In this document: piece by piece, positions 21,090 through 26,915 of the stretch
Layout of the letters: each line of letters starts with the position of its first letter
Numbering within the stretch: position 1 is the first letter of the stretch
Source of the DNA: JBBIRM01 sp037441765
Lineage (GTDB): Bacteria > Desulfobacterota > BSN033 > UBA1163
Direction: 5' to 3'
Length of the DNA: 26,915 nucleotides
Assembly: GCA_037441765.1 (NCBI GenBank)
Contig: JBBIRM010000024.1
Span: 1-26,915, forward strand
Notes under the pieces: model-generated
The model's database searches: none
Seen by the model: the letters and a program-made list of their open reading frames with translations, nothing else
What the model was told of the DNA's origin: nothing
Made by a program: the position numbers and the translations under genes

Positions 21090-22391
21090 TTATTTTTTTA
21101 CAGGCTTCTTCTCCAAAGGTTTCTCTTTTAAAGGTGGTTCTTTTATGTAAGGAGCCCAGAAAGGTTTATCGGGCATCTCCAGTTTTTTAACATTTTCAGC
21201 CCTGGTAATATAAACAGCGATTCTTGGATCCGCACAGTCTCCATATTGATCACAGGTGATTGTCCCCGTTAGACCCTTGTGATTCTTTGTTGCATACAGA
21301 GTATCTCGGAGGGCCTTTCGGCCGATATAGATTGTTCCATCAGGGGCCTTTTTAGCGACCTTCTCAATGGCAGAAAAGATAATCATGGCCGCATCGTAGG
21401 CGTGGGCGTGATAAACAGAGAGGGGTTTTTCCCCATATTTTTTCTGGTGCTTTTCGAGAAAGGACTTATAACCTTCAGCGAATGCTGAAAAATCAGGGCT
21501 GGAGTGATACATTCCAATTGCCGCCTCACCAGCAGCCTTGTAAAAATCGGGTGAGAAGAGGCCGTCTGCTCCCATTAGATAGACCTTCTCTAAGCCTGCA
21601 ATCTCTTTCACCTGGCGGGTCACATGGCCTCCTGCAGCGATGAAGATAGGATAGTAGATCATTTCAGGTTTGCCAGTTGCAATCTTTGTGAGCATTGGTC
21701 TCATGTCGGTATCTGTAGGTGATACTGCCTCTTGAGAGGTAATCGTCCCGCCAAGTTTCTTAAATCTTTCAGCAAAGACAGCCTGGAGTTGCTCCGCATA
21801 TGGACTTCCATCATGGATGGTGGCTGCTCTTCTGACCTTTAAATATTTGTAAGCAAACTCTGCCGCTACTGTCCCTTGGACCTTATCATTATGAGCGGTT
21901 CTTAAGTACCCCTCATATTCCTTTCCCCTTTTTGGAGAGGTCAATTCAGGAGCGGTATTAGAGGGTGAAACTGTTACAATGCCAGCCTTCCAAAGAATAG
22001 GTGCTCCAGGTCGTGCCTCACTTGAGCAGGTAGAGCCAATTGCTGCAACAATGGTGGGATCTGCGGCAAGTTTAGTAGCGGCTGCCTGTCCTCCTTCTGC
22101 ATTACAACCTGTATCCTGAACAGTAAGTTTTATTGGTCGGCCAAGAATTTTACCGCCCTTATCTTCAATGGCAATCTCGACACCACGTTTTGAATCTATG
22201 CCCAACGATGCCTCTGAACCTGCAACAGCCAACCAACAGGCGATGTGGATGGGTTCATTGGGTTTGATCTTGATCACACCGATCTCATCCTTATAGGGAA
22301 GAGTTGCCTGCTTCGTTTGGGCTGAAAGAAGATTTGGGTCCATTAAGATGAACAGGAAAAGAATGGATATAAGAGAGAGGGATCGTTTCAT
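21090..22391 (-). CDS. livK: Periplasmic substrate-binding protein LivK-type
   Basis: This is a 433-residue type-1 periplasmic binding protein. A signal peptide (about 1-24, ending LLSA before Q25) precedes the Leu/Ile/Val-binding-like fold: IHIACWLAVAGSEASLGIDSKRGVEIAIED then VAAIGSTCSSEARPGAPILWKAGIVTVSPS, both typical ligand-pocket regions (given in pieces). Cysteines at 52, 96, 122, 380 and 386 could form disulfides. The C-terminus has an unusual lysine/proline tail, KEPPLKEKPLEKKPVKK. ATG at 22391 has an excellent AAAGGAGG five bases away, stronger than the rest of the unit, as expected for an abundant binding protein. Confidence 0.92.
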   Translation of the reverse strand: MKRSLSLISILFLFILMDPNLLSAQTKQATLPYKDEIGVIKIKPNEPIHIACWLAVAGSEASLGIDSKRGVEIAIEDKGGKILGRPIKLTVQDTGCNAEGGQAAATKLAADPTIVAAIGSTCSSEARPGAPILWKAGIVTVSPSNTAPELTSPKRGKEYEGYLRTAHNDKVQGTVAAEFAYKYLKVRRAATIHDGSPYAEQLQAVFAERFKKLGGTITSQEAVSPTDTDMRPMLTKIATGKPEMIYYPIFIAAGGHVTRQVKEIAGLEKVYLMGADGLFSPDFYKAAGEAAIGMYHSSPDFSAFAEGYKSFLEKHQKKYGEKPLSVYHAHAYDAAMIIFSAIEKVAKKAPDGTIYIGRKALRDTLYATKNHKGLTGTITCDQYGDCADPRIAVYITRAENVKKLEMPDKPFWAPYIKEPPLKEKPLEKKPVKK

Positions 22392-22418
22392 AAAAACCTC
22401 CTTTCTTAAGTTTTTCGT

Positions 22419-22430
22419 ATTTTCGAAAAT
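22419..22430. promoter_or_regulatory. Palindrome downstream of the livK promoter
   Basis: ATTTTCGAAAAT is a perfect 12-base palindrome lying about 10-20 bases after the expected livK transcription start. It could be an operator or a small 5' stem, but AT-rich palindromes of this length also arise by chance. Confidence 0.25.
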
Positions 22431-22445
22431 TTTTTATCATAAAAA

Positions 22446-22474
22446 AGAATAACGAAAAAGTCAGTCAATGACAA
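22446..22474 (-). promoter_or_regulatory. Candidate promoter of the liv operon
   Basis: On the - strand TTGTCA (22474-22469) and TATTCT (22451-22446) are 17 bases apart, matching sigma70 consensus in five and four of six positions. A TTGACT a few bases downstream has no well-spaced partner. The site is just upstream of livK, the first liv gene, and downstream of the polX stop. Confidence 0.4.
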
Positions 22475-22486
22475 GGGTTTTTAGGC

Positions 22487-24205
22487 TCAATTTTTTTCAC
22501 GATGGCACCAAATTAAAATCTCTTTGAGGGAGAGGGTATTAAGGATATCTTTGGTTTCAAGCCATCCCCGTCTTGCCACCGCAACGCCAAGACTCATCAT
22601 CCACAACTGATCCAGATAGTGAGCATCTGTTCCAATAGCCATTTGGATTCCCATCTCTTTGGCTTTTCGGCAATGAATGTCATCTAAGTCGAGGCGCTCA
22701 AAATAGGCGTTGATCTCAAGGGCTTTGCCATATCTCTTTGCTGCCTTCATGATCTCGTCCATATCCACCTCATAAGGGTCTCTTGATCCCAGTAACCTTC
22801 CAGTGGGATGGGCAATGAAATGGACATAAGGATTCTCCATTGCCTTCACAATTCTTTTGGTCATCTTCTCTTTGTCCTGTTTGAAGCCACTATGAATGGC
22901 TGCTACGACAAAATCCAACCTTTTAAGAATCTTATCAGAAAGATCCAGTCTCCCATCCGCAAGGATATCGACCTCTGTACCCTTTAAGATCTGAAAACCT
23001 TTCAATTTCTCATTCAAACGGTCGATCTCCTCAATCTGCTTTAACAATCTCGTCTCATCAAGTCCGTGGGTAATCTTGAGGGATTTCGAATGATCACAAA
23101 TTGCTATATACTGATAGCCCCTTTTCTGAGCCGCTTTGGCAATCTCCTCGATGGAGGAGGAACCGTCGCTCCATTTTGAGTGAACATGGAGATCTCCTTT
23201 GATCTCGGATTCCTTTACCAGCCGTGGAAGGGACTTTGTCTGTGCCGCTTCAACCTCTCCCCGATCTTCTCGAAGTTCTGGTTCAATCCAAGCCAATCCC
23301 AGCGCCTTATAGACATCCTCTTCATCTTTTCCACCGATCTTCTTTTCACCCTTAAAGACCCCATACTCATTGATCTTGATCCCTTTGGCCTTTGCGATTC
23401 CACGGAGGTGTATATTATGGGCTTTGGATCCAGTGAAATATTGAAGGGCAGCGCCATAGGAATCTTCTTCCACCACGCGAAGGTCAATCTGCACCCCTCC
23501 TTCGACAATGACAGAGGCCTTTGTCTCTCCAGAGGCGAGAATCTCCCTTACTTCGGGAAGATGGGTAAAGGCATGAATGATCTTCTCGTGATTGGGGCCA
23601 GTAGCCAAGATGTCAATATCTCCGATATTCTCTTTCATCCTCCTGAGGGAACCTGCCCACTGGATCTTTTCCGAACCTGTCTTTTGCCTCAGGGCTTCTA
23701 CGATCCGTTTGGCCACAGGAAAGGCGATACCCAGGTTCATTCTTCCCTTACTCTGTTTGAGGAGCTGGATTCCACGTTTGATGTTGTCAACCTTTTTCTC
23801 ACCAATTCCAGGGAGACCAATGAGAGAGCCATCTTCCAGGGCCTTTTCCAATTTTGAGATGTTATCAATTCCCCTCTCCTTATAGATCGTTGAGAGGGTT
23901 TTGGGTCCCATTCCAGGAATTTCCATAATGGCAATCAATTCGTCGGAGATCCCTTTTCTTACCTCCTCATATTTTGAGATCTTTCCTGTCTTGAGATACT
24001 CCACAATCTTCTGAGCCATCCCTTCTCCGATCCCTGGGACATCTTTCAACTTTCCACTCTCAGCAATCTCTTCGATATCTTGTGTAAGATCACCAATGAT
24101 CCGGGAGGCCTTCCGATAGGCGCTGATCTTGAAGGGGTTCTCTCCCTTAAATTCCAAAATGTCAGCCATCTTCTCAAAGAGATCTGCCAATTCTTTATTC
24201 TTCAT
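22487..24205 (-). CDS. polX: DNA polymerase/3'-5' exonuclease PolX
   Basis: This is a 572-residue family X polymerase with a C-terminal PHP domain, thought to act in gap filling and base excision repair. Helix-hairpin-helix motifs are VPGIGEGMAQKI (56-67), IPGMGPKTLSTIY (96-108) and LPGIGEKKVDNI (131-142). The nucleotidyltransferase site is GSLRRMKENIGDIDIL with D196 and D198, the third carboxylate probably D241. The PHP domain starts DLHVHSKWSDG (H340, H342) and includes CDHSKS, IAHPTGRLL and GTDAHYLDQLWM, so the phosphoesterase metal ligands look intact. The frame is open 37 codons further up, but ATG at 24205 matches the family start and follows GGAGGG. It lies four bases after the upstream gene. 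Confidence 0.95.
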   Translation of the reverse strand: MKNKELADLFEKMADILEFKGENPFKISAYRKASRIIGDLTQDIEEIAESGKLKDVPGIGEGMAQKIVEYLKTGKISKYEEVRKGISDELIAIMEIPGMGPKTLSTIYKERGIDNISKLEKALEDGSLIGLPGIGEKKVDNIKRGIQLLKQSKGRMNLGIAFPVAKRIVEALRQKTGSEKIQWAGSLRRMKENIGDIDILATGPNHEKIIHAFTHLPEVREILASGETKASVIVEGGVQIDLRVVEEDSYGAALQYFTGSKAHNIHLRGIAKAKGIKINEYGVFKGEKKIGGKDEEDVYKALGLAWIEPELREDRGEVEAAQTKSLPRLVKESEIKGDLHVHSKWSDGSSSIEEIAKAAQKRGYQYIAICDHSKSLKITHGLDETRLLKQIEEIDRLNEKLKGFQILKGTEVDILADGRLDLSDKILKRLDFVVAAIHSGFKQDKEKMTKRIVKAMENPYVHFIAHPTGRLLGSRDPYEVDMDEIMKAAKRYGKALEINAYFERLDLDDIHCRKAKEMGIQMAIGTDAHYLDQLWMMSLGVAVARRGWLETKDILNTLSLKEILIWCHREKN

Positions 24206-24209
24206 AATT

Positions 24210-25148
24210 CTAACCCTCCAAGGTCCTTTTAGCCTTTTTTTCTTCCAATAAGCGGAAGAAAGAAGAGGATTCCCCAAATTGGAGATAGTCTTTGAGGCAG
24301 ATCCTGAAATTCTCAATGACGTCCTTCTTACTATTTACAATGAATATGCGATGCTGAATATGGAAGAGTTCCTCGATCAACCTTTCCACCGGGCAAAACC
24401 TTTTGGATTCCTTCCCATATCTTCTTTCAAGTTCTTCTTCAAAGAGGACTACCAATTTGTCTTTCATCCTCAGCTGGGTATCATTGAAGAGGATGGCCAC
24501 CTCGGGAAGGAGGTCCTCAAGCCTTGAAAAGAAGGTAGAGATTTCCCCCAACTCCACCCCTCTTGGGGGAGAAGACTTCACCTCTACATAGAGAAGCCTT
24601 TGATTCCAAGAGGCAATGACATCGTAATCTCCTCCAGAGTGGGTTCTCTTCACACTCACTCCATAGAGGGCAGGAGAAGCAAACTCCTTCTTAAACATCT
24701 CGGCAATAAACCATTCGAGGGTGGGACCAAAACTGTAAAGGGAAGAGAGTCGGGTATGGTAAACTCCTCTTCCGTTTTTCTCAATCAGCCCCATATCATA
24801 TAGACGATCACAATACCCTTTAACCACTTTTGGGGAGCAGTAGTGGGTCAAATCCTTAATTCGAAATCGATCGTGATGTTTGATTATATCCCTCAAAACC
24901 AAGCGAAAAGAATATTTCTTCATCATCTCATAAAATTGGCTCTTTTGAGAATTGGACAAATCGTCGGGGAAAAAAAGCCTCTCCACAGGATTCTTTCTGA
25001 AAACCCGTACCCCCCTCATCTTTAATTTGTTCTCCACCTGGTTGGAATCAATAATAAATAGGTTTTTAATTGACTCAATCTCCTTGGAAAGAGAGGACAC
25101 ACTCTTTTTTAGATCCTGAATGGTTCCTTCGATTTCTTTTAACTTCAC
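24210..25148 (-). CDS. Unrecognised protein: coiled coil, winged helix and PD-(D/E)XK-like nuclease domain
   Basis: I do not recognise this 312-residue protein by name. Residues about 1-45 look coiled coil (KLKEIEGTIQDLKKS onwards). About 83-135 read as a winged helix: IIKHHDRFRIKDLTHYC, VVKGYCDRLYDMGLIEKNG, then GVYHTRL. About 145-225 resemble a PD-(D/E)XK nuclease core: E149, D174/D176 in SGGDYDVIAS, and E189-V-K191 in LLYVEVKSS, followed by an amphipathic helix and VAILFND. The GTG start at 25148 abuts the radical SAM stop (TAAGTG) with GAGGG in front. The stop is four bases before polX. A DNA-end or repair role is plausible but only inferred; it could also be a catalytically inert member. 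Confidence 0.7.
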   Translation of the reverse strand: MKLKEIEGTIQDLKKSVSSLSKEIESIKNLFIIDSNQVENKLKMRGVRVFRKNPVERLFFPDDLSNSQKSQFYEMMKKYSFRLVLRDIIKHHDRFRIKDLTHYCSPKVVKGYCDRLYDMGLIEKNGRGVYHTRLSSLYSFGPTLEWFIAEMFKKEFASPALYGVSVKRTHSGGDYDVIASWNQRLLYVEVKSSPPRGVELGEISTFFSRLEDLLPEVAILFNDTQLRMKDKLVVLFEEELERRYGKESKRFCPVERLIEELFHIQHRIFIVNSKKDVIENFRICLKDYLQFGESSSFFRLLEEKKAKRTLEG

Positions 25149-26054
25149 TTAAAACCCTCGATAGAGACGAAACCGTCTTGCCAGTTGGATAACTTCCAGA
25201 TACTCCTTGTAAGTAATACGGCGGTTGATTTCGATGTAATCATAGGCTTTATACTCAGGTCGGTATTGATCCATGATATTGACATAGGAATGAACGGATA
25301 TCTCTTGAGCGATAAACTTGAGGACCTCTTCAGAGGAGGCGACTCCGTTTGGCATGACCAGATGTCTGATTAGAAGCCCCCTTTCTGCAATCCCGAGGCC
25401 ATTTGTTCGGAGATCCCCTACCTGTCTGTACATTTCTTTGAGAACTTTTTTTATCACCTCGGGATAGTCAGGGGCATTGGAGTATCGTTTTGCAAATTTT
25501 TCATCCATGTATTTGGCATCAGGCATGTAGATGTCTACAATGCCCTCTAAGAGTTGAATCACCTCAATCGACTCATATCCGGAGCAGTTATAGACGATTG
25601 GAATCTTTAAGCCCTTCTCAATGGCCTCGGGGAGGGAGGCCACAATCTGAGGAACATAGTGGGTGGGTGTGACGAAATTGATATTATGGCAGCCCATCTC
25701 CTGAAGCCTTATCATCATGTTTGCCATCATTGAGGAAGTGATGGGTTCACCTCTTCCCAGGTGACTGATGTCATAATTCTGACAGAAGATACAGCGGAGG
25801 TTACAATGGGTAAGGAATATGGTCCCCGAGCCATGGTATCCAACCAGAGGGGTTTCCTCCCCAAAATGGGGGAAGGCACTGGAGACCATCAATTCAGAAC
25901 CTGCCTTACAATACCCAATCTCCCCCTCCAGACGATTTATTCCACACCTTCTTGGGCAGAGACGACATTCTTTTAATAAATCCCTGAGGAAGGTGATTCG
26001 CCTTTGGAGTTCCCCTTTTTCATAAAGATTGATAAAAGATGGAGTAAAGGCCAT
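25149..26054 (-). CDS. PflX-like radical SAM protein
   Basis: This 301-residue protein carries the radical SAM cluster motif C84-x3-C88-x2-C91 in HCNLRCIFCQN, which would bind a 4Fe-4S cluster and S-adenosylmethionine. A preceding cysteine-rich segment, CRLCPRRCGIN (30-40) and GEIGYC (44-49), and VTPTHYVPQIVASLPEA and YNCSGYES are typical of the uncharacterised PflX/COG1313 group related to pyruvate formate-lyase activases. No partner glycyl-radical enzyme is in the window. The target is unknown. The start codon has no good Shine-Dalgarno. It heads a tight unit with the predicted nuclease and polX. Confidence 0.85.
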   Translation of the reverse strand: MAFTPSFINLYEKGELQRRITFLRDLLKECRLCPRRCGINRLEGEIGYCKAGSELMVSSAFPHFGEETPLVGYHGSGTIFLTHCNLRCIFCQNYDISHLGRGEPITSSMMANMMIRLQEMGCHNINFVTPTHYVPQIVASLPEAIEKGLKIPIVYNCSGYESIEVIQLLEGIVDIYMPDAKYMDEKFAKRYSNAPDYPEVIKKVLKEMYRQVGDLRTNGLGIAERGLLIRHLVMPNGVASSEEVLKFIAQEISVHSYVNIMDQYRPEYKAYDYIEINRRITYKEYLEVIQLARRFRLYRGF

Positions 26055-26086
26055 TCTAATAATAAATTACCATAAATTTTATTCTA

Positions 26087-26114
26087 ATTCTATGAGAGAT
26101 TAAAAGGGAGTTAA
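26087..26114 (-). promoter_or_regulatory. Candidate promoter for the radical SAM - nuclease - polX unit
   Basis: On the - strand TTAACT (26114-26109) and TAGAAT (26092-26087) stand 16 bases apart. Transcription would start near 26080, about 26 bases before the ATG at 26054. The -35 box is weak and lies just past the tail of the preceding gene's terminator. Confidence 0.3.
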
Positions 26115-26123
26115 GGGAAGAAG

Positions 26124-26161
26124 AAAGGAAGGGGCCTTCCTTATCGGAGACCCCTTCCTTT
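26124..26161 (-). terminator. Strong stem-loop after the GH23 transglycosylase gene
   Basis: AAAGGAAGGGG (26124-26134) and CCCCTTCCTTT (26151-26161) are exact complements: an 11-base-pair stem with a 16-base loop. On the - strand it begins three bases after the stop of the gene at 26165 and is followed by a pyrimidine-rich CTTCTTCCC tract, not a pure T-run. A third segment, CCTTCCTT at 26135-26142, can also pair with the left arm, so two folds compete. Confidence 0.65.
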
Positions 26162-26164
26162 AGG

Positions 26165-26794
26165 CTAAAGGGTATGGTAGAAATTGATTACACTCTTAAA
26201 GAAGTTTGTAGGAATATGCCCTCTTCTCTCTATAAGTTCTCTGACATAGGTGGGGCCATAATTGTAGGCGGTTAATGCAACCCTTAGGTCTTTGAAATCG
26301 AGAGTCAGGGTCGAGAGATAATATACCCCTATCTTTATATTTAGATATGGATTAAAGAGGGTCCGATCTCCACTCCACTCAATACCCAGTTCACTTGCAA
26401 TGGATTGGGCCACATAAGGCATTACCTGCATTAACCCTTTTGCCCCCTGGTCTGAGACAGCCCAGTTTTTAAATGAACTTTCAATGGCAATGAGCGACAA
26501 GATGAATTTGGGGTCATAATGGTACCGCTTAGCCTCCTCATAAATGACCTCTGCCAACTCCTTTCTGGTCACCTCTGCAAGGTCTGAAGGGTAGTTTTCC
26601 AATACCCTGAGAATCTCATTGATAGCCCTCTCTTTATAGTAAATTTTAGGGGAAAAAGAGGAGATATGAAAAGAGAGGGTAAATATGAGAAGAAATAGGA
26701 GAATTTTAAGGGGGATATTGGAAGGCCTTTGCTTGTTTCCCTTTTTAGGGTGGGGTGGAAGCCCCATACATATCGGCGGCTCTTTTATCTCCAT
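26165..26794 (-). CDS. Slt-type (GH23) lytic transglycosylase, membrane-anchored
   Basis: The 209-residue protein has a short cytosolic basic N-terminus, one hydrophobic helix at about 29-46 (signal anchor or uncleaved signal), then a compact SLT domain from about 75. The catalytic site is FILSLIAIESSF with glutamate E105, followed by SDQGAKGLMQVMP (114-126), NPYLNIKIGVYYLSTL and ALTAYNYGP, the standard goose-lysozyme-like GH23 motifs. It would cleave peptidoglycan from the periplasmic side. ATG at 26794 follows AGGAGGG by six bases. Its promoter carries a consensus -35 and an overlapping palindrome. It is the second transglycosylase in the window and unrelated in fold family to the MltB-like one. 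Confidence 0.9.
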   Translation of the reverse strand: MEIKEPPICMGLPPHPKKGNKQRPSNIPLKILLFLLIFTLSFHISSFSPKIYYKERAINEILRVLENYPSDLAEVTRKELAEVIYEEAKRYHYDPKFILSLIAIESSFKNWAVSDQGAKGLMQVMPYVAQSIASELGIEWSGDRTLFNPYLNIKIGVYYLSTLTLDFKDLRVALTAYNYGPTYVRELIERRGHIPTNFFKSVINFYHTL

Positions 26795-26806
26795 ACCAAC
26801 CCTCCT

Positions 26807-26823
26807 TGTGAAAGTTTTTCACA
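26807..26823. promoter_or_regulatory. Palindrome overlapping -10/start of the GH23 gene promoter
   Basis: TGTGAAA (26807-26813) and TTTCACA (26817-26823) are exact complements around a three-base centre. The palindrome touches the last base of the -10 box and covers the expected transcription start (about 26816), and it abuts the ribosome binding site. That placement is typical of a repressor operator. Because transcription would start inside it, an mRNA hairpin is less likely. No regulator is identified. Confidence 0.45.
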
Positions 26824-26851
26824 TTCTAACAGAGAGGATTGGTTTTGTCAA
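26823..26851 (-). promoter_or_regulatory. Sigma70-type promoter of the GH23 transglycosylase gene
   Basis: On the - strand TTGACA (26851-26846) is a perfect -35 and TAGAAT (26828-26823) a five-of-six -10, with the ideal 17-base spacer. Transcription would start near 26816, giving a leader of about 22 bases. It is the best promoter in the window. Confidence 0.7.
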
Positions 26852-26915
26852 GCCCAGCTCAAACTGACCGTCTATCACTTTTGGGTGCTCCTTTCTGGGG
26901 TATTTTCTAACCAGG

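Noticed and set aside
23180..23857. 225-codon + strand open frame
   Set aside because: It lies opposite polX, whose full motif set is on the - strand; no start signal or family resemblance.
1..26915. CRISPR array, transposase, integrase, tRNA or rRNA gene
   Set aside because: No regularly spaced repeats, no mobile-element protein motifs and no cloverleaf or rRNA-like segment were seen on either strand.

Overview
The window is the 3' end of tuf followed by one long, uninterrupted ribosomal-protein supercluster on the + strand (1-14939). The fused S10, spc and alpha blocks run tuf' - rpsJ - rplC - rplD - rplW - rplB - rpsS - rplV - rpsC - rplP - rpmC - rpsQ - rplN - rplX - rplE - rpsN - rpsH - rplF - rplR - rpsE - rpmD - rplO - secY - adk - infA - rpmJ - rpsM - rpsK - rpsD - rpoA - rplQ. 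The order is canonical and every gene is intact. map is absent from its frequent place between adk and infA. Several starts are non-ATG (TTG for rpsC, rpsN, rpsE, rpsD; GTG for rplR, rpmJ). S14, S4, L24, L36 and adenylate kinase all keep zinc-type cysteine motifs.

The second half (14968-26794) is a set of shorter units. A secreted DUF3047-type protein (-) faces the end of rplQ. It is divergent from an MltB-like lytic transglycosylase (+). Then comes a complete branched-chain amino acid type ABC importer on the - strand, transcribed livK-livH-livM-livG-livF, whose LivM carries an unusual extra N-terminal membrane domain of about 230 residues. Upstream on the same strand is a tight three-gene unit: a PflX-like radical SAM protein, an unrecognised winged-helix plus PD-(D/E)XK-like protein, and a PolX-type DNA polymerase/PHP exonuclease. 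The window closes with a GH23 lytic transglycosylase behind a good sigma70-like promoter.

The organism is a diderm (Gram-negative type) bacterium: it has periplasmic murein lytic transglycosylases of the MltB and Slt kinds, a periplasmic LivK and a DUF3047 protein. The overall flavour (zinc-type S14, lysine/glutamate-tailed L17, Liv system, PolX with PHP domain) suggests a Desulfobacterota/deltaproteobacterial-like or neighbouring lineage. That is inference, not proof. GC is judged by eye as a little below 50%, with AT-rich intergenic gaps.

No CRISPR, transposase, tRNA, rRNA or prophage was found. No stretch over 300 bases lacks a gene. The less ordinary signals are (a) several intergenic gaps in the ribosomal cluster filled with self-complementary sequence, including a 9-bp GAAA-capped hairpin that buries the rplN ribosome binding site; (b) the radical SAM / predicted nuclease / PolX operon; (c) the extended LivM; and (d) a palindrome overlapping the start of transcription of the GH23 gene.
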